Of a stretch of DNA of 56,827 nucleotides, positions 42,241 through 50,715 are shown one piece after another. Each line of letters starts with the position of its first letter. The first letter of the stretch is position 1. A model generated the notes under the pieces. The model did no database searches, was not told the DNA's origin, and saw only the letters and a list, made by a program, of their open reading frames with translations. The stretch is from contig JAJTHZ010000057.1 in the NCBI GenBank assembly GCA_021299185.1, positions 1-56,827 on the forward strand, in the 5' to 3' direction. Origin of the DNA: Lysobacteraceae bacterium (GTDB lineage: Bacteria > Pseudomonadota > Gammaproteobacteria > Xanthomonadales > Ahniellaceae). Position numbers and translations under genes: made by a program.

Positions 42241-44561
42241 CGCGTTCTGGTAGGCATCGGGGCCGAGCAGGGCGCGCAGCGGCGAGGCGGCCCTGCAGCA
42301 GCAGCGCCTCGCCGAGCTGGGCCTGGTTGTACCAGGCCAGCCCGGTCTTCAGGCCGCCGGTCTCGCGGCGCAGGCGCACCGCCTCGCGCAGGTCGGATTC
42401 CGCGCGCGCCGTCGCCCAGCTCCAGCAGGGTGCCACCGCGGGTGGCCAGCAGCTGCGCGCGCGCGTTGGCCTCGCCGTCGGGCAGCGCGACCTCGGCCTC
42501 GTCGAGCACGGCGATCGCGCGCGGCGCATCGCCGGCATCGCGCTCGACGGTGGCCAGCCGCGCGAGGATGTTCGACACCGTCCCATGGCGCGCGCCGAAC
42601 TGCGCACGGGCGATCGCCGCGCCGCGCGCGAGCAGGGCGCGCGCCTCGTCGAAGGCGCGGCTGCGGCGCAGGACCTCGCCCAGGTACTGCAGGGGCTGCA
42701 CCAGGCGCGCATCGTTCGGGCCGAACCCGGCTTCGATGGCGGCGATCGCGCTGCGCAGCGCGTCCTGCGCGGCGGCATCTTCGCGGAGTTGCTCGAGGAT
42801 GATGCCCAGCACGACACGCGCATTGATCCGCTCGGGATCGACCGCGGGGAGCCGCGCGGAAAGCACGCGGTCGGCGTTTTCGGCGGCCGTGCGCGCGTCC
42901 TTGAAGCGCCCGAGCCAGACCAGGCTGACCGCGCGCCGTGCATCGATCCGCGCGGCCTCCACGCTGTCGGCGCCGTGGCGTGCCAGCACCACGGCCAGCG
43001 CGTCGGCGAACAGCCGGTCGGCGTCGGCCTGGCGCAGTTCGCGCAGCGCCAGGGTGCCGGCGACGGCATCGAGGTCGGCGCCGAGCAGCGGATCGCCCGC
43101 CGTGGTGGCCAGTGCCCGGCCGCGCGACAGGGTGTCGCGCGCGGCACCCAGGTCGCCCAGGTTCACCTGCGCCTCGCCGAGCACGCGCAGCAGGCGCGCG
43201 GCCGTGAGCGGGTCGCCACCCAGTTCGCGGTCGACCCGCGCCACGGCATCGACCAGGGTGGCCTGCGGGCTGCGCGACTGCGCGCCGCCGCGCGACAGTG
43301 GATCCTGCTCGCGATACAGTGAGGCGAGGAAGCCCGACACCTGCTCGGCGCGCGCCAGTTCGCGTCGCGCCGCATCGGCCTCGCGCTCGGCGCGCGCGGC
43401 CTGCGACAGCGCGACGATGGTGCCCGCGGCCATGGCCGCCAGCGCGAGCGCGCCCAGCGCCAGCGGCAGCCGATGGCGGCCGGCGAAGCGCGTGAAGCGG
43501 TACCAGCGGGTGGGTTCGCGGGCTCGCACCGGGTGCGAGTCGAGGTGCCGTTCGACGTCGTCCGCCAGCGCCGCGACGGAGCCGTAGCGATCCTCCGGAC
43601 GCGCGCGGATGGCCTGCGCCACGATGGCGTCGAGGTCGCCCTCCAGCGCGCTGGCCGGGTAGGGCAGGGCCGCGGCGCGGAGGGCGTGCGCGCTGGGCCG
43701 CTGCGTTTCCTCGTCGTCGAGGCGCGACAGCACGGCGGCGGCGCTGTCGCCGGTGCGGGTGTCGGGCAGCGCATCGGCGAGCAGGCGGAACAGCAGCAGG
43801 CCGAGTGCGTAGACGTCGGTCGCGGTCGACACCTCGCCGCCGCGCAGCTGTTCCGGCGCCGCGTAGGCCGGCGTCAGCGCCGCGGCCGTGGCCTCGCGCC
43901 CGCTGCCGTCGAGCAGCTTGGCGATCCCGAAGTCGAGCAGCTTCGGAGCGCCGGCGGCATCGACCAGCACGTTGCCGGGCTTGAGGTCGCGGTGCACCAC
44001 CAGGTGGCGGTGCGCGTGGTCGACCGCGGCGCAGACCTTGAGGAACAGCTGCAGCCGCTGGTGCAGCGACGGCGAGGTCCTGCGGCACCAATCGGTGATC
44101 GTCATGCCATCGACGTACTCCAGCGCCAGCCACGGCGCGCCGCCCTCATCGACGCCGGCGTCGACGAAGCGCGCGATGTTGGGGTGCTCGAGGCGCGCCA
44201 GGATGCGCCGCTCCTCGCGCAGGCGCGCGCCGAACTGCGGCACGTCGGCGCGCACGCGCTTGACCGCGACGCGCTGCTCCACGGTGCCGTCGTCGCGCTC
44301 GCCGAGCCAGACCTCGCCCATGCCGCCGCTGCCCAGCAGCCGCACCAGCCGCCACGGACCGATGCGCCCCGGCGCCGGCGTCACCGGCGGTGGGCCGGCG
44401 GTGTTGTGGTCGAGCGCGCCGGCGACCCGCGCCAGCCGCAGCAGGCCGGCGAACTCGGGCGCCTCGCGCAGCGATTCGGGCACTTCGGCGGGATCGATGG
44501 TGGCGCCTAGCGCGATGCGCTCGGCCAGCCGCGAGAGCAGCTCAGCGCGCTCCGTCGTCAT
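41874..44561 (-). CDS. Serine/threonine protein kinase with TPR domain, two apparent frameshifts near the 3' end
   Basis: Residues 1-60 are a helical N-terminus; 66-340 form a Hanks-type kinase: glycine loop GSGGMGEVWLGE, Lys 101 (VAVKRV), catalytic VVHRDLKPGN (Asp 192), DFG (Asp 210) and the APE segment (PAYAAPEQLRGG). A membrane helix (LALGALALAAMAAGTIVALS) follows near 350 and then TPR repeats. After LLELGD the frame changes: a +1 shift in 42401-42412 (ARAESDLREAVRLRRETGG continues) and another near 42279-42284 lead to the fragment ending at 41854. As written the frame runs into Arg/Pro-rich nonsense. The start overlaps the sigma factor stop by 20 bases. In such modules the kinase is thought to control the partner sigma factor. 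Confidence 0.85.
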   Translation of the reverse strand: MTTERAELLSRLAERIALGATIDPAEVPESLREAPEFAGLLRLARVAGALDHNTAGPPPVTPAPGRIGPWRLVRLLGSGGMGEVWLGERDDGTVEQRVAVKRVRADVPQFGARLREERRILARLEHPNIARFVDAGVDEGGAPWLALEYVDGMTITDWCRRTSPSLHQRLQLFLKVCAAVDHAHRHLVVHRDLKPGNVLVDAAGAPKLLDFGIAKLLDGSGREATAAALTPAYAAPEQLRGGEVSTATDVYALGLLLFRLLADALPDTRTGDSAAAVLSRLDDEETQRPSAHALRAAALPYPASALEGDLDAIVAQAIRARPEDRYGSVAALADDVERHLDSHPVRAREPTRWYRFTRFAGRHRLPLALGALALAAMAAGTIVALSQAARAEREADAARRELARAEQVSGFLASLYREQDPLSRGGAQSRSPQATLVDAVARVDRELGGDPLTAARLLRVLGEAQVNLGDLGAARDTLSRGRALATTAGDPLLGADLDAVAGTLALRELRQADADRLFADALAVVLARHGADSVEAARIDARRAVSLVWLGRFKDARTAAENADRVLSARLPAVDPERINARVVLGIILEQLREDAAAQDALRSAIAAIEAGFGPNDARLVQPLQYLGEVLRRSRAFDEARALLARGAAIARAQFGARHGTVSNILARLATVERDAGDAPRAIAVLDEAEVALPDGEANARAQLLATRGGTLLELGDGARGIRPARGGAPAPRDRRPEDRAGLVQPGPARRGAAAAGPPRRCAPCSAPMPTRTRWSRSAGPRRWKHAATSPPRPPSGAKPRAWSRRPTASTTSATSTWPRGWPRRARARPAAAPRRSHWPMRCSRAGRTGPTPATASPRCACCAATWWATRRTRPRRARCSRARTLSRPDRIARP

Positions 44562-45120
44562 GCACCGCGCCCGCCATGCGCGCGATCGCGCGGTTGAGCT
44601 TCATGCGCACGCCATCGGCGCTCTCGCCGGTCTCGGCCGCGATCTCGGCGAACGACATCCCGAACTCGAAGCGCATCAGCAGCAGGCCGCGGTGCTCCGG
44701 GGCCAGCGTGGCCAGCGCCTGCTCCCAGGCGATCCAGTCCGCCGGATCGACGTTGGCCGCCGGCAGCATCGATTCGGCGATCTCCGCCACCTCGCCGCCG
44801 GCCACCACCGGCGAACGCCCGTGGCTGCGCAGCGACTGGCGCAGCGAATTGATCAGAACGGCGCGCAGGTAGGCGAAGAACGCGCCCGGCTCGCGCGGCT
44901 CGATCGCGTCGATGTGGTCCAGCGCCTTGAGCCAGGTCACCTGCACCAGGTCCGCCGTGTCCTGCTGGTGGCGCAGCAACTGCGGCACGCGGCCGTGGGC
45001 GAAGCGACGCAGCAGCGGTTCGATGCGCGCGACCAGCGCCTCGCGCGCCCGCGCATCGCCGCCGCGGATGCGGTCGAGCAGGAACGCGGTCGTGTGCTGA
45101 CCGACGGTCGAATCGGCCAT
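44542..45120 (-). CDS. ECF sigma factor of a sigma-kinase module
   Basis: A 192-residue sigma factor. Region 2 is IEPLLRRFAHGRVPQLLRHQ, then DTADLVQVTWLKALDHIDAI and AFFAYLRAVLINSLRQSLR; region 4 is LATLAPEHRGLLLMRFEFG, MSFAEIAAETGESADGVRMK and LNRAIARM. It matches the ECF group encoded with Ser/Thr kinases in Xanthomonadales and Planctomycetes, where phosphorylation or kinase binding is proposed to replace an anti-sigma factor. The stop overlaps the kinase start, so they are coupled. About 450 bases without a gene lie upstream, a likely self-regulated promoter region. Confidence 0.9.
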   Translation of the reverse strand: MADSTVGQHTTAFLLDRIRGGDARAREALVARIEPLLRRFAHGRVPQLLRHQQDTADLVQVTWLKALDHIDAIEPREPGAFFAYLRAVLINSLRQSLRSHGRSPVVAGGEVAEIAESMLPAANVDPADWIAWEQALATLAPEHRGLLLMRFEFGMSFAEIAAETGESADGVRMKLNRAIARMAGAVHDDGAR

Positions 45121-45572
45121 GCGTGGCGCCCCCCGGGGATTCCCGCCGGAAGCATAGCGCCTCCGGCTGCGGTCGCGTCGGCGGGGCGTAGCGGCAGGCG
45201 GGTCGGGCGATGGGCTTCATGCCCTGCTTCGAATGCCGCGCGAAAGGCGAAACGAACGCGGGGACCGACCCTATGGCCCATGCCCGACCTGCGACGCCGC
45301 TTTGTAACCGCCGGTCACGGGAGGACCCGCGCACCGAACCCCTGAATGGCTCTCGCCGAAAGCGGTCAGGAGCGACCCAGGAAGATCAGGCAGTCCCGAG
45401 GCTACGTCCCGACCGAAGACCACGATCGCCCTTCATCGTGCCGACTCGCCGAGGCTGGGTGGGCGACCTGGCGTGCACGGCAGCCGAGGGCTCGTTCACC
45501 GGCTGCCGCGGTCTGGCGACGATGCTGGAGGAAGCGCCTTCGGGTTCGGGACTCCGAGGCGCTCATCATGTC
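45121..45572. promoter_or_regulatory. Gene-free 452-base region upstream of the sigma-kinase operon
   Basis: No gene is supported; several plus-strand frames here lack any recognisable feature. It contains the near-palindrome GTAACCGCCGGTCAC (45304-45318, seven-base arms with one mismatch), which could be a regulator site or part of the sigma factor's own promoter. The part nearest 45573 may belong to sequence brought in with the amidohydrolase operon. Confidence 0.35.
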
Positions 45573-47048
45573 TCAATCGATGCCCGGGCCGGTGAAGTTG
45601 CGCGCGGTCTCGTCGATGGTGTGCTGCGCGGCCCAGCGCGCGACCGTCCGCAGAGGCCAGGCTTCGTAGTGCCCGAGTGAGCGGGCCGCCGCAGCGTCCA
45701 GTTCGCGACGGGTGTAGAGCCGACCCGCAAGGACCACCGCTTCAAGGCTGTCCAGCGCATCGAGCGATTTGGTCGGGTCGAGCGCGAAGATCAGCAGGTC
45801 CGCACGCCCGCGATCTGCGATCCGACCAGCATCGTTTCCGAGCGAGGCGCCGGCGATGTTGGTCGCGTAGGCGAGCGCCTGCTCTGGGGCGACGCCGGCT
45901 TCGCCGAACAGCCGCAGCTCGCGCCAGAACGACCAGCCCGGCGCGGTGAAGGGCTGGCCGACATCGGTGCCGATGTGCAGCACCGCACCGCGGTCCGACA
46001 GTCGCTTGACGAGGCGCTGCTTCAGCCGGAGCGCGTGCGCGGCGTCGGCGAAGCGTTCGGGTGTGATGCCGCGATAGACGGGAAGGCCCGTGCGCGCATT
46101 CCACACCACTTCGTCGAAGAAGGACGGCAGCAGCGAACCCGAAAGGCGCGCCGCGGCGGTGGCATCGGCGAGACGCCCGAAACCCTCCAGCGTGGCGATG
46201 GTCGGCGTATTGCGCGTCCCGCTGGAGAGTACATGCGCCTCGACGGCGGCCAGGCGCGCCTCGTCGACCTGGGCCCAGTCGCCGTTGCGATAGGTGACAT
46301 CGTGGCCGCGCAACCCGGTCGGCTCGGGCACGCCGAAGAAGTGCTGGACGTCCGGCACCCCTGCGGCCTCCAACGTGAGATCGACCGGTACGTGGCCGAT
46401 GACGTCGATGCCGTGCGCCTCGGCAGCCCTTGCCAGCGCGGCGATCAGGGCAGGATCGAGGCCCTCATACGCCTTGACGCAGCCATTGCCGGCGGCGGCG
46501 ATGCGCGCTACCGCGCGCTCGGCATCGGCGGTCGTTTCGATCAGCAGGCTGTTGGGCCACACCTTGTGCCCGCGCGAGACGAAAGGCCCGTAGGAAACGA
46601 GGTGGGGGAAGGGTGCGCTTTCTGCAATCAGCGCCCGGGCCGCGCCGTCCGCGGTCCCGTCGATGTCGCCGGCCGTGCGGATCGTGGTGACCCCGTGAGA
46701 GAGATGGAGCAGGCCGTAATGCTGGGTCAGCTTGAGCAGGTTGTCGCCCGGCAGGTGGGTGTGCATGTCGATGAAGCCGGGCAGCACGAAGCGGCCGCGA
46801 TACTCGTCCAGCACGGGAAGGTCGCCAGCGCCACCCACATCCATTGCGAGGATCCCGCCCTGCACCGCGATCCTGGCATTGGCGGTGCGATCCTGCATCG
46901 GGTTGATGATGGTCACCCCGTCGAGAATGAAGGCTTCATGCGCCGGGCCGGGCGGCGCAGGCACGCGGAATACCACCAGCCACCCGGCTGCGGCGGCGAT
47001 CCCGAGCAGCGCCAGCGCGGCGAGCGCTTGCCTGGCCCGGCGAATCAT
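45573..47048 (-). CDS. Membrane-anchored or exported amidohydrolase (imidazolonepropionase-like)
   Basis: A 491-residue metal-dependent amidohydrolase. It starts MIRRARQALAALALLGIAAA, a signal anchor or signal peptide. The HxH motif is FIDMHTHLPG, the bridging Lys is in NGCVKAYEGL, further His ligands are in DVIGHVPVD and VQHFFGVPE, and the Asp is in LHIGTDVGQPFTAPG. It belongs to the group that contains prolidase-like and Xaa-Arg dipeptidases and drug-like amide hydrolases; substrate unknown. The ATG overlaps the HxlR stop (ATGA), so it is co-transcribed with and probably controlled by that regulator. By eye its base composition is slightly less GC-extreme than its neighbours. Confidence 0.9.
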   Translation of the reverse strand: MIRRARQALAALALLGIAAAAGWLVVFRVPAPPGPAHEAFILDGVTIINPMQDRTANARIAVQGGILAMDVGGAGDLPVLDEYRGRFVLPGFIDMHTHLPGDNLLKLTQHYGLLHLSHGVTTIRTAGDIDGTADGAARALIAESAPFPHLVSYGPFVSRGHKVWPNSLLIETTADAERAVARIAAAGNGCVKAYEGLDPALIAALARAAEAHGIDVIGHVPVDLTLEAAGVPDVQHFFGVPEPTGLRGHDVTYRNGDWAQVDEARLAAVEAHVLSSGTRNTPTIATLEGFGRLADATAAARLSGSLLPSFFDEVVWNARTGLPVYRGITPERFADAAHALRLKQRLVKRLSDRGAVLHIGTDVGQPFTAPGWSFWRELRLFGEAGVAPEQALAYATNIAGASLGNDAGRIADRGRADLLIFALDPTKSLDALDSLEAVVLAGRLYTRRELDAAAARSLGHYEAWPLRTVARWAAQHTIDETARNFTGPGID

Positions 47049-47527
47049 GCGTCCGCATCTCGCACGGGGCGCAGTTCGGCCCGCTCGAAAGGGACTGCCT
47101 TGCCCTGCGGGTCGATGAGACCGACGCGCAGGCGCGCGCCCGTCCGGGCATCGACAAGCCGCGTAGGGGGGGTGTCGTGCCGCAGCACGGCGTCGCCCCA
47201 TTCCTTCATCGCCAACACCATCGGCAACAGACCGATCCCGGCCGCGGACAAGTGGTAGGCGGCACGGGTGCGCTCGCTCTCCAGCTTGTACGGTGCGCGC
47301 TCGAGAACTCCTGCTTCCACCAGCGCGCTCAGCCGCTTCTCGAGTGTCGCCGGCGGGATGCCGAGATCGGCGCGAATGTCCCCAAAGCAGGTGACGCCAT
47401 AGAACACCTCGCGCAGCACGAGCAGCGTCCAGCGGTCGCCGAACAGCCGCGCGGTCATGGCCATGCCACAGTCCGCCGGGGCGACGGGCGCGCGCTGGCG
47501 AGGAGGAGGTTTCAGAGCAAACTTCAT
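47045..47527 (-). CDS. HxlR-family transcriptional regulator
   Basis: A 160-residue winged-helix regulator: CGMAMTARLFGDRWTLLVLR, EVFYGVTCFGDIRADLGIPP, ATLEKRLSALVEAGVLERA and TRAAYHLSAAGIGLLPMVLA are the HxlR blocks, the first with the conserved Cys near residue 20 that often senses electrophiles or redox changes. The C-terminal 45 residues (RTGARLRVGLIDPQGKAVPF) form a small extension common in this family. It is the first gene of a two-gene operon with the amidohydrolase. An AT-richer stretch upstream is its likely promoter. Confidence 0.92.
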   Translation of the reverse strand: MKFALKPPPRQRAPVAPADCGMAMTARLFGDRWTLLVLREVFYGVTCFGDIRADLGIPPATLEKRLSALVEAGVLERAPYKLESERTRAAYHLSAAGIGLLPMVLAMKEWGDAVLRHDTPPTRLVDARTGARLRVGLIDPQGKAVPFERAELRPVRDADA

Positions 47528-47692
47528 TTTATGAACCTAGTGTCGCGGCAGGTCGAAGTCAAGTCGGATCGGCAATCCGCGCAATCCGGCGCGCGTGCGA
47601 CCCGGGGCACGTGGAAGCAACGTCCGAACAAGCCTTGGTTTTTGTTCTGATCGACCGAGCCGTTCGAGCGGTGCCGACCGCGGCGCAGCTGA
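47528..47692. promoter_or_regulatory. HxlR promoter region and probable insertion junction
   Basis: The 165 bases before the HxlR start run into an in-frame TGA (47690-47692) that directly precedes the truncated gene remnant. Reading frame and family similarity of the remnant begin abruptly at about 47693, so the boundary of an insertion or deletion lies at or near here. Confidence 0.45.
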
Positions 47693-48208
47693 TTCGGCGG
47701 CGACTGGGCCGACGCGCCGAACTCCGACCAGGCCTTCCTCGACCGCTTCGGCCTGCGCATGAACCAGGACAGCGGCACCTATGCGATCACGCGCGGCGCC
47801 GGCGAATTCGTGGTCCCCGACCATCCGGTGTTCGCCGGCGTGAACGGCTTCGACGGCGAAGGCGTCTCGCCGGCCGTGCTGGGGCCGCCGCCGAGCGACG
47901 TGGGCCACGCCCTGCTCGCGCGCGCCGAAGGCACGACGCGGGTCAACACGCCGCCCTTCGGGGCGCAGAGCCAGGGCGAGCTGCGCGCGGTGTCGGCGAG
48001 CGATGCGGCACTGGTGGTCGGCGTTGCCGGCAACGGGCGTTTCGCCGTGCACTTCGACCGCAACACCTTCTTCAACGCCGGTGGTGCCGGGACCGACCTC
48101 ACGCGGCTCGACAACCGACGCTACGCGGTCAATCTGTTCGACTGGCTGGCGCGCACGCCGCCGGCGGCCGCGCTGTTCGCCGACGGCTTCGAGCCACTTT
48201 CGCCGTGA
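47693..48208 (+). pseudogene. 5'-truncated remnant of a secreted protein ending LFADGFEPLSP
   Basis: The open frame begins directly after a stop with FGGDWADAPNSDQAFLDRFG, far too abrupt to be a gene start, and has no ribosome site or signal peptide. It continues through PDHPVFAGVNGFDGEGVSPA, VVGVAGNGRFAVHFDRNTFF, NAGGAGTDLTRLDNRRYAVN and ends FDWLARTPPAAALFADGFEP. The block resembles the C-terminal part of secreted proteins with a GATase/DUF4350-like domain, though that is uncertain. The 149-codon ATG form (47759) is unlikely to be functional. The C-terminal motif links it to the other DGFE proteins. Upstream sequence was probably lost when the HxlR operon region arrived. Confidence 0.65.
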
Positions 48209-48259
48209 GCGCGCGGGCAGCGTTGCGCGTGCTGGTCGTGGTTGCCGCGGAAACCGCGT

Positions 48260-50704
48260 TCACCTGATCAGCGTGGGTGCCGGCGATGGCGCGTCCGGCG
48301 GCGCTGCGATCTGCGCGAGCTTTTCGACGCACTGGCGCACGAGGGGCACCTCGGCCCCCAGGCTGAGCGCGCCCTCGGTAGCGCAGGCGGCGAGCAGTGG
48401 ACGCGCCGCCTGCAGGTCGCCGCGCGCGATGCGCACCAGCGCCAACTGGCGCGTGGCCAGCCAGTACGGCCGGTTGCGCGTGCCGCGCGTGCTTGCGATG
48501 CGCGCGCGCGTGTCCTCGAGCAGGGCGTCGGCCTCGGCGTGCGCACCGGTGCCCTGCAGGGCCTCGGCGAGGACCAGCGCGCTGTCCACCACCAGCCGGC
48601 CGTCGGGCACGGCCTGCGCCTGCGCCGCGTCGTGCGCCTCGCGCGCCACCGGCAGGGCGTCGAGCGGCTTCGATTGCACCAGCAGCGCCTGGGCCAGGCC
48701 CAGCAGGTCGTCGGCGGCCATCAGGCTGCCGCGCCCGACGCGTTCGACGTACAGCGCGAGGTTGTCGCGGAACAGGGCCTCGGCGCGCGCGCCGTCGCCG
48801 TGCTCGGCGTACATCCAGCCCAGTCCGCGGCGCGCGATGGCGGCGATCGGGTGGCTGCGGCCGAGCCCGGACTCGGCGACTGCGACCGCGCGCGCGGCGA
48901 GCGCCGCCGCCGCGTCGCTGTTCCCGGCTTCGAGTTCCAGTGCGGCCCAGCGGCGCAGGGCTTCGGCTTCGTTGCGCGGCGGCAGCAGGCCCGGCACTTC
49001 GAGCGCCTGCGCCAGTCGCGCGGCGATCCGCGCCGCGCCACCCGGCTCGGAGGCGATGCGGTGGGCGCGGAATTCCGCTTCGGCGAGGCAGGCCAGCACG
49101 AAGGCGCGCAGCGCCGGCGGGTGCGCCGTCGCCTCGACCTGCGCCAGCAGCGCCAGGCCTTCGCGCACCGATTCCCGTGCATCGCCGACCAGTGCACGCA
49201 CGCGCAGGGCTTCGGCCTGCAGGCGCAATGCCTGTTCGCTGCCGGGCATGGCTTCGGCGAGCAGACGCGCGGCTTCGGTGGCCAGTCGTGCGGCGGCCTC
49301 GTCGTTGCCCATGCCGCCTTCGATGCCGGCCAGCAGCTCCAGCAGGTGCGCGCGGTCGGTGCCGCGCATGGTGCTGCGCGCATCGAGCAGCGCCGGCGCA
49401 CTGTCCAGCAGGTCGCGCAGGGTCGCGCGCGGTCCCAGTCCGGCAGGCCCGGCGCGTTCGAACAGGTCGCCGATGAACGCGTTCGCCGCGTTGGCGCGCG
49501 CCAGCGCGGCTTCGGCGTCGAGGCGCAGCGCTTCGGCGCGCCGGAAGCCGAGCAGCGACACCACGGCGACCGCGACCAGGGCGAGCGCGGCCAGGCTGCC
49601 CAGCGCCAGCGGCAAGGGATTGCGGCGCACGAAACGACCGGCGCGATACCAGCGGGTCGGTGCGCGCGCCCGCACCGGGCGCGCGGCGAGGTGGCGGTCG
49701 ATGTCGGCAGCGAGGTCGGCGACCGAGGCGTAACGCGCCTCCGGCGCGGCGCGGATCGCCTTCGACACGATGGCGTCGAGGTCGCCGGCCAGCGCATCGG
49801 CGGCGTAGGGCAGCGGCGCCGGTGCGTTGCGCGCGGCACGACTCGGCTGCTGCGTCTCTTCGTCGTGCAGGTGGGCCAGCACCTGCGCCACGCTGGCATC
49901 GGCGCGGGTCGGCGGCAGGGTGCCAGCCAACATGCGGAACAGCAGCAGGCCGAGCGCGTAGACGTCGGTCGCGGTCGACACCACGCCGCCCGTGAGCTGC
50001 TCCGGCGCCGCGTACGCGGGCGTGAGCGCCGCGGTGGTGTTCGCGTCGGCGGTCTCGTCGAGCAGCTTGGCGACCCCGAAGTCGAGCAGCCGCGGGCGGC
50101 CGTCGGCGTCGATCAGCACGTTGCCCGGCTTGAGGTCGCGATGCACGACGAGCTGGGCGTGGGCATGTGCCACCGCATCGCAGATCGCACGGAATACCGC
50201 CAGCCGGTCGGGCAACGTCGGCCGGGCCTGGTCGCACCACTCGGACAGCGGCACGCCCTCGACGTACTCCATCGCCAGCCAGGGCGCGCCGCCGCCGTCC
50301 ACGCCGGCGTCGATGAAACGCGCGATGCGCGGGTGCGACAGGCGCGCGAGGATGCGGCGTTCCGCACGCAGGCGTTCGGCGAACGCGGGATTGGCGCCTC
50401 GCACCCGCTTGATCGCGACCTTCTGCTCGACCGTGCCATCGCGGCGTTCTCCGAGCCAGACCTCGCCCATGCCGCCGCTGCCGAGGTGGCGCACCAGGCG
50501 CCAGGGCCCGATCGAATCCGGTGCGCCGGCGGCTTGCGGCCGCAGAATCGCGTTTTCCGCCAGAACCGCCGCCACGCCTGCGAAACGCAGCAGCCGCCGC
50601 ACGCGCGGGTCGTTGCGCAGTTCGGGCGCAAGGGTCGCTGCATCGATGGCCTCGCCCGCGGCGATCCGCGCAGCCAGCGCCGCGAGACGCGGATCGTCGT
50701 CCAT
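48260..50704 (-). CDS. Serine/threonine protein kinase with TPR-like C-terminal domain (paralogue)
   Basis: An 814-residue protein, intact. The layout is the same as the first kinase: helical N-terminus, Hanks-type domain (GSGGMGEVWLGE; VAIKRV, Lys 99; VVHRDLKPGN, Asp 190; DFG, Asp 208; PAYAAPEQLTGG), a membrane helix (LALGSLAALALVAVAVVSLL) and an extracytoplasmic TPR-like region (DARESVREGLALLAQVEATA; SKPLDALPVAREAHDAAQAQ). The kinase domains are so alike that they are clearly paralogues. It starts 12 bases from the stop of the DUF3482 GTPase gene, so it belongs to that operon. No sigma factor is next to it. Confidence 0.93.
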   Translation of the reverse strand: MDDDPRLAALAARIAAGEAIDAATLAPELRNDPRVRRLLRFAGVAAVLAENAILRPQAAGAPDSIGPWRLVRHLGSGGMGEVWLGERRDGTVEQKVAIKRVRGANPAFAERLRAERRILARLSHPRIARFIDAGVDGGGAPWLAMEYVEGVPLSEWCDQARPTLPDRLAVFRAICDAVAHAHAQLVVHRDLKPGNVLIDADGRPRLLDFGVAKLLDETADANTTAALTPAYAAPEQLTGGVVSTATDVYALGLLLFRMLAGTLPPTRADASVAQVLAHLHDEETQQPSRAARNAPAPLPYAADALAGDLDAIVSKAIRAAPEARYASVADLAADIDRHLAARPVRARAPTRWYRAGRFVRRNPLPLALGSLAALALVAVAVVSLLGFRRAEALRLDAEAALARANAANAFIGDLFERAGPAGLGPRATLRDLLDSAPALLDARSTMRGTDRAHLLELLAGIEGGMGNDEAAARLATEAARLLAEAMPGSEQALRLQAEALRVRALVGDARESVREGLALLAQVEATAHPPALRAFVLACLAEAEFRAHRIASEPGGAARIAARLAQALEVPGLLPPRNEAEALRRWAALELEAGNSDAAAALAARAVAVAESGLGRSHPIAAIARRGLGWMYAEHGDGARAEALFRDNLALYVERVGRGSLMAADDLLGLAQALLVQSKPLDALPVAREAHDAAQAQAVPDGRLVVDSALVLAEALQGTGAHAEADALLEDTRARIASTRGTRNRPYWLATRQLALVRIARGDLQAARPLLAACATEGALSLGAEVPLVRQCVEKLAQIAAPPDAPSPAPTLIR

Positions 50705-50715
50705 GCCGTCGGTGT

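Noticed and set aside
45210-45680. Plus-strand frame of 156 codons upstream of the sigma factor
   Set aside because: Overlaps the amidohydrolase end, lacks a ribosome site and reads like non-coding sequence.
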